A stretch of 64,000 bases of DNA from Cruorifilaria tuberocauda (GCA_013365365.1 JABVXU010000164.1:1-64000); one strand, 5' to 3'; positions 11,386 to 25,700 are shown, numbered from the stretch's first letter. Made by a program: numbers and translations. Notes: generated by a model from the sequence alone, not told the origin.

Positions 11386-14300
11386 ATGCCAGAAAATGAG
11401 CCGATTCGTCGGTTCGTGCCATTACCCACTCAGTTCCTTCAAGAAGAGGAACCAAGCGATATTGATGAAGAAGACGAACAGAATGCGGAGTATAATCAGC
11501 CCTTGGTTCATTTCCAGCACCCTGTCGCACGTTCAACTTTACCCTCAACTCATGAACATCATGCACAGCCATTTTCTTCAGGAAGAGGCATCTCATCTAG
11601 TACATTTTATGGGATTTCTCAACGAAATTTGGTATGGTTTTCATTCATATTCTTAATTTTTTTTCAATTCTCGGTTTTTTTCTTTCATTTTACACTTTTT
11701 CTACACATATACTTTTTTGATGCTGCAAAACTTTGTTTTTTGAGCGTATCTGAGGATTATAGTCTTCTTCCTCACATAGCTTTATCAGTAATTAAGAAGG
11801 AATGGAAAGGTGGCATATGGTCTAGTTAAGCATAAAAACCTTAAGTATTCTGCAAGTTATGCGTTAAGTTCATTTCCAAGATTTCCTTGGAATATTAAGT
11901 CTTTTTTTAGTTTATACTTCGCTTTTTTTAAAATGTATATGCAATTTTTTTCATTCCGTTCTGTTCATCGTTTACAGAATTATGGGCAGAACCACGGCGT
12001 TGCAGATGATATGTCTTCAGGACAGTCGCTACGTAGTTTTATGAGTCGTCATATTTCAAAGAATGATGATTGTTCCCAAAGCACATATGATTATGATGAG
12101 GAAGTATGTTTTAAATTTAAATGATTGCATTTATATTCATTCAGCGTGTCTCAATCGATGAAACTAAATTATTGCAGCGATTAATGCAAAACTTTTTATG
12201 CAAGCTCTCACTTGTGATGTCTCAGGATTCTAAAAGAAGTTTTCGATCTTTCAATAAGCTGTTTTTCACCCTTCTCAGTATTCATTATATAAATTTTGAT
12301 TCAAGTTTTTTCGCAAAAACCTTTGTCGGACATAGTCTTGTTGATAAAAGATAAGACAGATCTCATTCAAGTCCGATTTCATACTTGTTCATTATGTAAG
12401 TCGTGGTAATATGTGTGTTAAAATGTTTGTCTTACAAATTTTATGTTAGTGTATATTGAAGTATTTGAATCTTATTATGAACCCGCTAAACCTTCGATGA
12501 ATTGGTGTAGGTATGCTGTACGCGAAGACTTATACTTGCATGAAGGAGTTCCCAAATTTTATCGTTTCAGGTATTCGATGACCCACACCAGCTGATACCT
12601 AGTTATCACGAATACTCAATAACGAACTCGCCGACGCGTTCATATTCCCCAACATCTGGTGATTCCGCCGGAATGTCTGATTACTTTATATCGAGGGGGG
12701 CATCAACAGCACTACGTTCTGATGGATTAGGATATGGAAGTCATGCTACTGAACAGGACGACACAGTTTTCTGTGAACCTCAGCAAAGATTGCAAGAACC
12801 AAAAGTTATTTCAAATGAAAGCAATAGGGTCGGTAGTTGCAATTTACCCACACTTTGTATAAATTTTAAACAGGTACTTGAAGTAGAACAAAGTACGTAT
12901 TAAATCAGGACTATATAAGAGGGAAAAGTGTATTGTTTTCTAATAGTCGATGTTCATTTGAACTCATGAAATGTATGTTTGCTGCAATTCTCGTGTTGCC
13001 TAGAAAGTGTCATCGAAATTCTATGTCTAAAGAAGTTCGATTATAGTTCATCATCTGATCACAGTTTCAGTCATTCGCAGTGATGTAGCAAGGAGTTTTA
13101 GCTTTTTTCATCATCGTCGACTGCACCACCAGTTCAGTGAAATTTTGTATTTTAACAAGTCAGAAGTCCATTATCAAACTGTACAGCTCAGCTTCATTTG
13201 CAAAATGAGCCTTGATATTTCGAGCCGAGTATGGTATTAGAATGGCAATGTTCCTCAAGTGGTAAAAAAAGTATTAACAAGCAGGGTAGCTCTGAGACAC
13301 AGAATAGCTCTGATGCTAAAAATGAAGCAAGTTTTTTGTTTCGCACTATTTTAGACATTGATGAATCTCGTGGGGAAAGTAGATTTGAGGGATCTGCAAC
13401 TTTTGACTGATTTGATTAATTTAAAATTTTGCCGTGCAAGTCATTGTTAAATCTGAAATTAAAAAGAAAAACAATCAACTTTAATGGATTATTGCCCAAT
13501 CATCCTACTTCAATTTACGATTGATCGAAGTATGCTAACAAAAGGATTACGATACTATACCGTTGTTAGTATTTTGGTTGTTTCATGATTTTCTGGACAG
13601 CAATTGTTGTATAATAATGGAGCTATTTGCACAACATATGGGTGATCTTCCTGGCTAATAAAATTTGCGGAATCGGACCAGTGGATTTGCCGATAGGGAA
13701 TCCACTCGTGTTCACTTTTTCTCGACTGCAAGATCACTGACCGCCTTCGTTTGCCTAGCGACTGTCCAAGTTCGAAGTTAACAAATTAAGTCTGATCCTT
13801 ACGCTTATCATTATCGGATCATTTGGATTTGGCGATAATTCTGGTGAATCTAATGTGACCGTCCAATATAACTTAGCCTTTAAAGTAAAAAATGTCGCTT
13901 TTTTTCGTTTTTGAATGGAAATTGAGAAAATTTCCTATTTTTAGTGCCCTTAGTTTGTTTCTTAGATTTCCACATCGGTTTTTCGTCCTGAGCTCTTATC
14001 CTATTGTCGTGTGTTGTCCAAACATCTGTGTTCCTAATGTTTAATTATAAAGGTTTTCCTAGCTACATCGCTTGATTCTGTGATCATCTCGGGCCGATTC
14101 TGCTTATGAATTGGCTGAAAAATTTAATTTTTACGTCTGATGTGCTTGAATTTACTGGACGACAGAATATAGAAAAAGTTATATTAAAAGTTTTCTCAGT
14201 TATAGAAAAAGTTTTCTACGCTGTTGGACATAGAAATTAAGCAGAAGATAATAAATATAATCTTAAATTTTAGTGTACAACTTGGAAAGGGGTTGCATTG

Positions 14301-17300
14301 GATTTTAATAAGCTATTTATTTGGCTTATATTTTTGGTTTTTCCAGTATACAATTGTTGGGCATACTGTGGAAGGTCAACCAATTTATGCACTACAGTCA
14401 GTGAGAACGCAGGATCGTGCAAGATTGCATCAGGGTTCGGTAAGTATTTAGACATTTATTTAATCCTTAAGAATTATCAGGTTTATTTAAATTTTATTTC
14501 TAAATAATCCGAAGATTGTATGGACATTTTTATTCATAATAAAATAGCTTTCCACTTTTCTTAGGGATATGGGAAAAGTTGGAGGAATATTCTTTCATGT
14601 TGGCGTTAATATGAATTGAAGTGAACGAGTGACAGACATCATTAATAATTTCTGCAAGAGTCATGAATATTTAGATAGTATAGCATTTTTTGTAGTATTT
14701 CTTATACTAGAGATGAGTAATACCAATAACCTCTTTCAAATTTATCGCAAAAACTTGAAGTGCCATGAGAAATTCAAAACGACGTGAAAAATAAAAGGTT
14801 GCTTATAATCAAATTTATGAACATATATCATTTCAGTTATACCGTGTAGTGGACAATAGTGCTCAAACTCGTTATATTTTTTTGCGCCAGCAAACTGGGC
14901 CCGTTCGTCGAATACAAAGGGATAGTGGTGATATTAATTTAGCAAATGAAAATTATCGCGCTGTGGCACGTGAAATTGTTGCAAAAGCGCTGGAAGATAA
15001 GGTTAGTTGATGTAACAATATAGATTTTGTGTTTGTATATCTATATTATGTTTGTATATAATATAGATTTAGTGTAAGAATATAGATATATACATTTCAT
15101 ATGTTTGCTTCATTATATTATACCATTGTATTATGCTGATACTGTATTTAGCGATAAAGATTACATATTTCAGCGTCAAAAACAATTTTCGCAGGAATCG
15201 CAACCATCATCTTCAGGTATTAGCTGTATTGCAGCAAAAACAAAGAAGAAATTAGTGACACCAGATGATGGAGAAAGTGAGAAAATAAGGTAAGGTGAAA
15301 TTTTAAGAAATTTTTGCCCTTTAAAAGATACGGAAGATTTTGAATCGGAAATTATTCATTTGGATTTATTGTGTAAACTTCGTTAAAAATAGATATACTT
15401 TCGTTGTTTATTAGTTCATAAGACAGTATCAAAATCCGGAATTTAGACGAAAGAGAAATATATCTGTTGATGCGATGGAATGTATTTATTGCAGTGTATG
15501 AGAAGTTTATCTGTTTCAGCGGTTCAACAGTGGCTGCGCAGGTCGCTGCTATTCAGCGGTTTAGTACACCACTTGGGTGGAAGCAGATGGGATCATGGTT
15601 AAAAACTGCTGAAGCGAATGAAGATTGGAGCCGTTTGAAATTGTTGCTGAGCCAGTGTGCCCAGGCAAGTTGTTTTGCGTCATTTGTAATTGTTATTTAC
15701 TTCATTGTTGGTTTTTATAGCTGTTTTAATCTAGATATGGAATTAAATTTCTCCAGTGTAGTTGCCTTTTGATATTTGTTAATAGCTGCATAATTTCAGT
15801 ATTTCAGTTTTTCTCTGATTACTTAATTAGTTCACCATAATTGCGATGCGTTATCGCGTTTACAGTTTGGAATTAAATTTTAGTTAAATTAGTAGAAGTG
15901 TCATGTATAGTTTAAATCTTGCTTGATCATTTATTTTATTACAGATTTCAGTTCTTTATCTTTTCTGTTGCAGATTGATTTCATTAGTGTTTCTTTAAAT
16001 TTCGTTGCTAAGTGATTATTTCAGTTGGATCATTTATAGTTATATTCTAAGGTTTCTGTTCCATTTATATTTAACTAAACCATTTAAGACGAACCTAACG
16101 CTGGAATTATTACAATCAAATGATACTCCGAAATTTGTACGTAAATTGTCGAAAACTTGTCCTGATCAAGGTTAGTGAAAAGGCGTTTGATCGATTTTTT
16201 TTTTTACTTTTTCTTTACTTTATATCTTGCAAAGGTATATAATACTTCATTGTAAGAAAGTTTTTTTTCAGATGTACGTAAAGTATCTGGTGATTTGGTA
16301 ATACGGTGGAAACGTTTAGTATCCGCACCACCGCAGGCACCTGAAGGATCGAAGAAAGTCGGTTCTGCGAAGCGTAAAACACCTCATCCAGCATCTGGAG
16401 GTGCCAGCAAAGCAAAGGTAAAGAAGGATAATCTGGATTCTACGAAAACTGTTGAGAGAGAAGCAGAGTCAGATGGGAGCAAACAAAAAGATGCCTCTGG
16501 AAATAAAGCAGAATCTAATAAAAAATCTTCAAACACCGAGAATTCTGAAAAATTAGACGCTGCATGTGCTAAGACCGAAAAACTCATCAAAACATCTTCT
16601 AAAAGTAAAATAGAAAAAACAGAAAAATTAAGTGAATCAGCAAAAGCTGCGTCAAATAAACTTAATGAATTCAACATGTTCGAGAAATTGGGTGAGGAGA
16701 GGAAAGAAAAGAAACGACGTCCAAAAACAGCCAAAACTTATACTTCAAAATTCCGTTCAACAGGTACCGTACTGGTCAAGTATTATTTCTCATTCTTTCT
16801 TGGCATCGTTTAGTCAGCTACAGGGTTTCTTCATTTAAAAAGTGGTCTCAATACCTGAGATTTACAGATGTTGTGTCACTTTTTATGTCTCAGTTTTCTA
16901 TTTCAAGCAGAAATATTTTTAGAGTTCTGCAATTCATTGGCGGGATGTACATTAATCAGTGTGATGTTAACGTTGCAATATGCAAGATCACTTTGTGCAG
17001 AGAAATTCCTTAGAAATATTTTAAAAAATCATGAGAACACTTCTGTTCCACCAGTTCACAAATATCAGTTTACTTGAGTTTGATATATGATTTTCAAAAT
17101 TCAGAGGGAAGGAGTCTACTGCTCTTAAATCGATCTTGTATATTGTAGTATTAACGGTAATATATACAACTTCAATTTAAGTATATCTCTAGAGAATTAA
17201 AATTGGAAATGTAGAAGCTTTCTTGTGGTAGGCATAGTATATTCTCTCATTTCGAATTCTTTTCTTAATCATTTAAGGTTCACGTGCTTTCGTGTATTGA

Positions 17301-20300
17301 AAATGTTTTGAAAAAATAGCTTTCTGCGATATGTTTTTATTCCTCATTCAGAAATCGTTTGAAGATTAGACGTAGTTTGAATCTATTTCGCTATTGTGTT
17401 GTATCAGAAGGCATATTGACATTTTTGTGTAACATGCCATTTTGATGCTTATTTGAAACCGAGACATTTAATTTATAAATTATGCCAGATATAGGTAGAC
17501 TATAGAATAATGCTAATGAATTTCAGGATTCTTCATCATTCCACGCAACAGGTGTTCGGTGATTATACAAGCCATGCTACTACTACTGCTGACTGTTGTT
17601 GTGCATTTTTTTCCCCATAAAAATGTTCTTTTTTCAAGCATTTCGGACAGCTATTTTGTTTTATTCATGAAGACAGTGCTTCTGTTCACATCATATATAC
17701 AGTGTTATATATGAAAACAAGCTATGATTTTCCCTAGCCACCGTTATTCGAAATACAACGGAGTGAACTGGTATTGAATCGAATATTCCAAAAAGACGAA
17801 AACGAAATTAAATAAAGATGAAAAATTCAAAAATTCGAAAACACGCGGGTGTGGAAGGAAATCAGAATTAGAATTTTTCTCAGAAAATATGGAAAAAGAC
17901 AGTAGTGTTTGAATAACGCATACATAATATGAAAGTGATAGAAAAATGCGAATTTGCCATGAAGGTCTGTAAAAAGTGTGGATGATATCTTCATTGTTTG
18001 GAATATAGTAAATGCTACCACTAGGTTTCATCGTCCATGGCTAAATCATTATAGGAAACAGCGTTAAGGTTTACAATGTAAAACGGCTGTTCATCATATT
18101 TGCTACGAAATATGGATAGAGTTCCATATTTCTGATTCTTTACATAGCTTCATAAATCAGTCGTTGTGTTTTTCGTTCCTCGAAGATGTGGATGTGATAC
18201 TTCTCTGTTCTCTATTATTCGCAATAGGGACGCGTTGTTTACGCGGTTGTTTATAGCAGGCTTGTGTAGTCATCGGTTAATTTTTGAATTAAAGAATTAA
18301 TAGTCGCAGCAGGTGTTTATTTCTTCTTATTTCAGGTCTGGAAGGTGACGATGAAGTTTCGGCAGGTAGAAGTGGTGCTAACATGGTGATGGCATCTAAA
18401 AAGAAAGGAAGCTTGCCTAGCAAAGCATTATTGGATGCCAAGAAACGCACCGGTGTCTTTTATAATTTCGACTACTTATATATTGCTTTTGTCCAAACTA
18501 TTTTAATATGAGTAATTCTTTCTAATCCATAAGTTACTCCTCCTAACTCTCTTGCTCTTTGTAGTACAAGAAATTTCAAGTTAATTGTATTTTTTTCATA
18601 TAATGACAGTTTCTTAAATTTCAGCAGTCCCAACAAGTATGCCAAAAGCATCACCAGTCGATGTTTCGCCTCCTCTCCCATCCGTACCACTTGCTGACAA
18701 AAAATCTTCATCAAGTACGCCTGCAAGTAAATGCTAACTTCGACAGTTTATTCATTATATAGGATATCCTTATTAATTAATTTGCGGTCTTTATCTTTTA
18801 GCTGAAGCAATGATATTCATCTGAAATATTTTTTATTTTTTTAAAATTATAGCGCATCGTTTATAATAATTGATTGCTTGCTAAACTTCTCGATTTGCAG
18901 GAGTCATGATGAGCAACACATTTATGGATGCTCTGATGGATCCAGGGAATAAAAAAACGTCTCCAAAACAAGCGAAAAAACGATCGACATTGAATTTTAA
19001 ACCGTCGACATCTGTTATACCGAGCGTCATGGTTGGTTACTTCTCTCTGTCTTTGGATTGTTCAATTTTAGGTTTAAATGGAATGTAATTAATGATTTCT
19101 ATAATGAGACAAATGTTTTGAATCAACAAGATTCACCGCCACAAAGTTAATAATACTTGGTGTTAAGTTCTGATCATATTGGGTTGATTGGCAGCTATGC
19201 TGGAAGTGTCCATGAAATAATCTCTTTTATTCGTAACGATCTAGAAGCATGGGAGTTAAATACTTTGCAATATAATTTCCATCAAATTCTATGGAGCCAA
19301 TTCTTACAGTTATAGAAGTAGAAACAGAAATTTTTCTCTTTATTTAGCCTAATAATTTATCGTTATTATACTTTATGGTTTTTGGATTGACAGAAAAATT
19401 TTTTCGGAAAATTATTTAGGAATAATTTTTTTTAGGAAGGATTATATAGCGATACTTCAAGATCACTTAATAAAGAAAAACAGGACGAGGAATCGATAGA
19501 TGAAAAAAAAGAATTGACAATGGAAGAACCAGACATTGTACCGATTGGTAATAGGAAGATACGTTTTGCTGATGAGGACGGACAGGAACTTGTTGAAGTT
19601 CGATATTTTGAGGTAGAAGAAGGGGAAAGATGTTAGTTTATTTTCATTATTCTGTCTTTTAAATTTGTATAGTAAGATTAGTTGTATTATATAATTGTTA
19701 TAATTCGTAAAAATACTAATTGATAAAAAATTCAAGCAAATTTAATTTTTTAATGCAGAAATAGAATTTTTTTTCTTTTTTCGTGATTATTTTCATTTAA
19801 TTAGTTTATAAATTAATTTAACTGATCTTATTACTGAGCAGATTGAGTAATGATTCAGAGTTCAAATTTCAGTAAATGTTAGTAAACTATCATCGGAAGA
19901 CATGAAACATCTGGAAATGCAACGTGAACGAACATTTATGAAAGAGCAACGCAGCCTCCATATAACTGAATTTGGTTTCAATTCTGGTCGTTCGGAAGGA
20001 ATAACTCACATTCCAGTAAAGCTGATTTTTAGTCATTTATAATTTTTATACTTTTAAGCATTTAAAGATTGCGAAAATTTCCATTACTTTCAAATGATAA
20101 AAAAACCTTGCGGTCATTGAGCTTTAAAATTGTTGGTGTTTTATAGCTCTGTATTTTCGTTTATTTTGAAATTCCAAAAGTGCATGTTTGTTTTATTTAT
20201 CTAAAAAATATTTATTTATTTAAACTACTCTGAATTATTACAGTTGAAGATTAAACTTATTGATAGAGAGAAATTTTCAGTGGAAACTGATACCACTTAC

Positions 20301-22709
20301 GGATGCCGTATTTTTTGAACGCCGAGGTTCGCAGAGTGAAGCGAAAAAAATCGAGGAAGAACGACAGAAGACTATTATGATGCCATTTTATGATCCTTCT
20401 TTGTGAGCTTTATTCTTTTTTTGTAGAAAATATAGGGAGATTTTTTCTGGTTCTTACAGTTTTTGTTTTAAAATCTCACAAAACATTTTTCAGGCCAGCC
20501 GAATTGATGGATGCTGAACCAGAATTGTTAACTGGTGCCATACTACCACCAACCGAAATACCCTTGGAATCTGAAGCCGATGATGAAGATCTAAATCAAG
20601 TAGTTTTTTGAACTCAGTTTAGCAAAATCTAGTTCAAAATTATAAAAATTTCAGCTTTTCTAGTGTATTTTAAATTTTGGTATTTTTAGGATGTTGCTCA
20701 AGCTTTCGCAAATGCTGCTACCGCAACTGAAGCTTTAGAAGGGCGTAATCAGAGTGATGGAAAGGAAATAGATGTTCAAGTACGTGGTCATCTTAATTTA
20801 ATTTGTGACATGCGTATTGCAATTTTAAGGATAATTTTTCTTGAATTGCTCATGCTAAACCTTGATTTATTTCGTTCAGGTTTTTAATTTTTGCTGATAT
20901 TTGAGGTAATAGTATTGCTCAATTATTAGGAAGCATAATGTATATTATAAGATATATAGATCAAATTAATGAAATTTTTGCAGAAATTGATGACCGAACT
21001 GAAAAAGAAAGGTCTTGTTAGTTCAAGTTCAGACTTAGCAAGCATACTCAATAAAGTATCTTCAACTACTGCTACTATAACTGGTACAAAACCAACGTCG
21101 ACTTCTTCCGCGCCACAAGTCGCTGTAGTCACAACGCCAACATATGCTCAATTGATAGCACATACCGCTGTTCCAAACATTCCGAATCTGTCTCTACCAC
21201 CACCCCGTTTTGCTCATGGGTATTACATTTTTTGTTCATTTAGATTTAGTCGATGAATTATAAAGTTATTTTGCGAATAACGGAATTTGAAATTCCATAT
21301 TTAAATCACGCATTCATGAGAATTAATCAGTTGACATCTTAATTCTTTTTTAGGCTTCCGATGCCGCCTGTATTATCAGCTGGTCAATATTTACTTCCTA
21401 TCCAGCAACAGCAACCTCTTTTGAATGGTCCTGTTCCAGCCGGAGTTACTCCAACAGTAGGTGTAGATTTAACTACTCATACTGGTCCATCTACATCTGA
21501 AGCACAATCTTATGGTACTTATGGCCGTCCTGGTAAACTTTTTATTTGCATTAGTTTTAGAAACTTTTGAATCTTTTCAGTTATTAACTGTCGCCCTTCC
21601 TTTTTTAAACCTCTTTTCCTATTTTTTCTTGCAGGTGTCAAACAGTGCACATTTTACCAATCGGGTACATGTAGTTATGGTGCACGATGCAGATTTGCAC
21701 ACGGTGATGAACCAACTGCAGGCACTCAGGGATATGGTTATAACGATGAACGAGGACGAGGCTTTAGACGTGGTGGTCAGTCGTTTAGAGGTGGTCCACG
21801 TCGAGGAGGAGCGGATAGTGGGTACAGGTAAGATAGGTATTTATCACTATACAAATAGTAACAGTAATACATGAAAGTGTGTGAGAGTGGAAACGGACTT
21901 CAAAATAAAAGTAAATGGATAGTATCTAACAGAAATCATTTCAGTTCTAAATAAGTTACTTAGCGAATTGCTGGACCAATAAGGTAACATGTTTGATGAT
22001 TCGTATAAATTGGATCAGCTAATTCATGTTTTGATTCAGACGTGGACGTGGAGGTCCCTCATTTGGCCGTAGGGGATTTTATGATCGAGATAGAGAAAGA
22101 GATCGTGATAGGGAACGGGATTATGACTACGATCGTCGTGTATATGATCGTTATGAAAGGCGACGCAGAAGGAGTTCGTCGAGATCAAGAAGCAGGAGTC
22201 GATCAAGGTCGATATCTCCAAATTCTTGTACTGATTATTAGATTTCTTGAATCTTACAAATAGGAACGAACTTATAGAGAAAACTAAAAATTATTCATGT
22301 TAGGTAACTCCATGCTTTTTTTTCTTGTAGAACAAGGTTTTTCTTCAGGTCAAGATCATTAAGTCCATTCGAAAGACGGCCATATTCACCAGATCGTCGT
22401 AAAAGAGGTAGCCCACACGCTACACATGAGTGCGACCAGGAGGAACACTTCGAGGGACGGTCAAGAGGCGACAGTCGAGAACAGAGGGATCACGATGTTG
22501 AAAATCCCCTGACTAGCGTTAAACCGCAGCTGCAGGAGGACAATCCGGCAACAGAGGAACAATCTAGTGCGGAGGGAATTGATTGTCTCAAGAGTGTGGA
22601 ATCAGGGACAAGTACCGATCAACAGAAATCACCACCTGAAGATCCATTACCTCCGAAACCTGAGATCGTTCGAACAGCAGCTACTGATTCTCCTGCTAGT
22701 CCAAGTTAA
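11386..22709 (+). CDS. PNUTS-like (PPP1R10) protein phosphatase 1 nuclear targeting subunit
   Basis: Twenty-two exons: 11386-11631, 11978-12103, 12571-12873, 14347-14439, 14837-15001, 15174-15289, 15520-15664, 16089-16170, 16272-16763, 18336-18452, 18625-18726, 18901-19031, 19436-19631, 19873-20015, 20281-20402, 20494-20599, 20690-20779, 20984-21219, 21354-21532, 21635-21827, 22040-22207 and 22349-22709. Phases agree throughout and give about 1303 residues. Seen: a long acidic and Ser/Tyr-rich N-terminus; a TFIIS N-terminal (LW) domain at about 351-455 with [15 protein letters not shown] and VIRWKRLV; a Lys/Ser-rich linker; the PP1-docking segment [20 protein letters not shown] near 746-765; a Pro-rich part; a CCCH zinc finger (C-x7-C-x5-C-x3-H, about 1067-1086); RGG and RD/RS repeats; and an acidic tail. 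Known for PNUTS: it holds PP1 on chromatin with transcription and 3'-end factors. Inferred: the same nuclear role here. The first three exons could belong to a separate transcript, but their phase fits. An AATAAA lies at about 23417. Confidence 0.9.
13216..13410 (+). other. Coding-like open stretch inside the intron 12874-14346
   Basis: This 1.47-kb intron is less AT-rich than the other introns. It holds a 64-codon open frame with protein-like composition (Ser-rich, then [20 protein letters not shown]) ending in TGA, and another open frame overlapping just upstream. Neither has a convincing donor and acceptor pair. It could be a skipped exon, a relic of an inserted gene, or chance. Confidence 0.3.
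15665..16088 (+). other. GC-AG intron in the PNUTS-like gene
   Basis: The donor is CCCAG|GCAAGT, the classic strong context of GC donors, and the acceptor is CATTTAAG. Only this junction joins the two halves of the LW domain in phase. Confidence 0.75.
22208..22348 (+). other. Last PNUTS-like intron with alternative ends
   Basis: If the donor at 22208 is not used, the frame runs 11 codons further (ending SPNSCTDY) and stops at 22239-22241, removing the acidic tail. Two acceptors 18 nt apart (after TTTTCTTGTAG at 22330 and TTTTTCTTCAG at 22348) are both in phase and differ by six codons. Confidence 0.5.
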
Positions 22710-25700
22710 GATTAGGTGAAATTTTTTAATGAACTGGTGATATATTTGGTGATCGTATATTTTTAGTTTGTATCAAAAGTGTGGGTTTTATGTCCTTATT
22801 TTATATATTTATAGGATATTTTTATCTTCGAGGCATTTTTTATTAAAATTTGGTTGAGATCCTTTCAGTTAAATTCGAGTCATATCTCATGAATCTTTTC
22901 CAAAATCTCTTTCCATATTTGCACTGTTCAGTGGTTCATGGATATTCATTTTATTATTCTAAATCTAAAATATTTACAAGCCGTAATTTTGATATTATAA
23001 TCGTTTCCCTCTGATCTTTGATTGATTCAAAGAAATAGTCAACGCAAAGAATGGACCACTTCAACTAGATCTTTTTTTTAAATCGATGATTATTCTACTC
23101 TTTGCTGATGGTTATCTGTTCCTTCACCTTTTACACTGTAGCGGTGTTTACAGAAAGAATATTTTGTTACTTTTTGTAATTGTTAAGATACTTTTTTGAT
23201 ACTAGCAGGTCATACTTGTTTGCTTGCTGTCTAGTAAGATTGCGTGAAAAATGTACTAGTATTTGATTGTGAATCACTATAGCTCTTATCTTTATCTTTC
23301 CATCCTTCCCATAGATAACCCAGTTACTGCCGAATTTATTTATTTCGAATTATTGAACCATATTTTTTATCATCTAAATGAATGTCCTATTAGTTGAATT
23401 TATTTCCATTCTTATTAATAAAGAGCATGTTTTCACCACAAAATATCTAAATTTAACATCTGGAAATTGAATATGTTCCAATCATGAATTCAAATATAGA
23501 AATTGATAATTCAATTTAAAGGATAAATTTCAACCAAATTTTAAGAATAAAATACTGGGTATAAAAAAAACTTTTAACTGCTAGCATATACATTGGTATT
23601 TTTTTTTTCATGGTTAAAATTTTAAAAAATTTGTAAAACTGCGAAGAATAGTGATGGAATATATGCCTCATTTTCTAAGCTATGAAAATTTCCCTTCCGT
23701 TCGTTTCTAGCCTATTACTGTATGTTCTATGGTTTTTTCCAATGCTTATTTTACTTCCGAAATGATTTATCAAGAGGAAATGATCGAAATGTTTCTTTGT
23801 AAATGGATTCGAGCAGTGTTATTTTCTTTTAAACATTCAAATCCAATTGTATTATTATAAAGAGTTGATTATCTCTCATAGATTTTGAAATACAACGATG
23901 TTCATCATTTAGCCATTGCAAATTACCGATATTCTAGATGATTGAGATCGAAATTTGTCAGATTTTCTTTCTAATTGAATATTTAGGTTACACTGGAGTT
24001 GCATCTGGTTAAGCTGACAATTTACAAGCTTAACCTAATAATTTTCGGTATTATAAAATCCTGAACTACCTTTATTTAAATCGCTGATGATCTTTTTTGT
24101 GTTTTTTCTGTCATTATATCACCAAATCATCAGATATTTTGTGCATATTTGAAAAAAAGAGAAATATTACAAGGAAATATATGATACCTCTGAGAAATCT
24201 AAAATGATGCAGGAATTTGATTAGCTTAATGATCAAAGATTGATCATGGAAATGTAACATCAGGTTGAAATAATCATTTGGTAATAATATTTGAATTAAT
24301 ATTAATTAAAATCAATTTTCGACAATAGAAAGATATGGAGATGGAAGTTTGTAATGAAGTAAATGATCATATAGGTAATCTACATGCAGCATATTCATTA
24401 TCATTAATCAAAATTCGATCTTAATTAATTCCGCATAGTAGAATGCTAAATTGCAAACGATATTGACACATGCATGGCAAATTATTGGAAGTAATCATGA
24501 ATTAGATTAACAGATTAATAATAATAGGAATATTCATAATAAAAGAGAATTTTAAAGGTTTCTTTTAACATGACTCATACTAAAATCCTGGATTAAAGCG
24601 ATAATTTTGTATTTATAATAAAACGTGAAATACTGAAAAGGCGAAAAAGGTATTCTGATGTATTTTTTCAAAAAAATTTTATTAGCTTAGGATTTTATTT
24701 TTTATTATTTTAATTATTTTAAATTTATTTTAAATAAAAACGCTATTGATATTTTTTGTATAAATTTACCTGGTTACAGGAATACTTCTTGAAATGATAC
24801 TTCATAATTATACTGCTAGAAAATAGTTGAAATTTTTGTTTTTTCATTTGAGATGTTTAATTTATTTATGATAATTTTAATAATCTCAACTTCTTTTGAA
24901 ATACCTGTGTTAATTAATTAATTAATCAATTATGATATTATCCCTACAAAATACTTTATACGGCTATTTATGCAGGCATGATATAACTTTGTTATTGTGC
25001 AATTAATTAAATAGATCAAAAGAGAACCTGTTGCAAAAACCTGTTAAACCAGCAACCAAATAAGAAAAGAATTTTTCCGATTATTAAGGTATGATTGTTA
25101 GAAGAAATAATTTTGAAACTTTGAATGAGTATACGAGAATGCTTAATTAATTAATTAATCATGTTTCATTTACTACTCCGATTCATTAAGCAATAGCTTT
25201 TTATTTCTTTTTTTTTTTCACATATTTTCATCAGGTGTCAATTAATTGTTGTTGATCGTTATTGTTTGTTTAAATTTGCGATTTTTGGATTGTTTATTAA
25301 TATTTCATTCCTTAACAAAGAGCACGTTTAATTAGCATTAGCCTGTCAAAAAAAAAGAAAGCAATATAATGAAATGAGGTAAATTATAAATAATGCCAAA
25401 TGTCTATTTTCTTCTAAACATATTTACAATTTATAAATTTCAAATGTATAATAATGAAAAGATGATCATGCCTTTTAACTGGAAGAAAACAACAATAACA
25501 AATATTTTAATAAGTAAAAAAATACTTGAGAAGTTAGTAATGAAACCGTAATGTTAACAGTAATCAACGATATCACGAAAAATATTGAAAAGCTATATGT
25601 TAATAGAGAATACTGTTATCATAGTATTGCCCTTTCTCTTTCATATCTTTTTTTCTCTTCATTTAAAAATATTTCAAATAACAAACTTTCCGAGAATTAT

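Noticed and set aside
13555..13737. Minus-strand open frame, considered as a Bel/Pao retrotransposon remnant
   Set aside because: A vague resemblance only; no catalytic motif, no terminal repeats and no longer frame could be found nearby.
16384..16734. 116-codon minus-strand open frame
   Set aside because: It lies fully inside PNUTS-like exon 9 (16272-16763) and is its antisense shadow.
17744..18031. Minus-strand open frames in the 1.57-kb PNUTS-like intron
   Set aside because: Phe/Tyr-rich, low-complexity translation of AT-rich DNA, with no domain or splice support.
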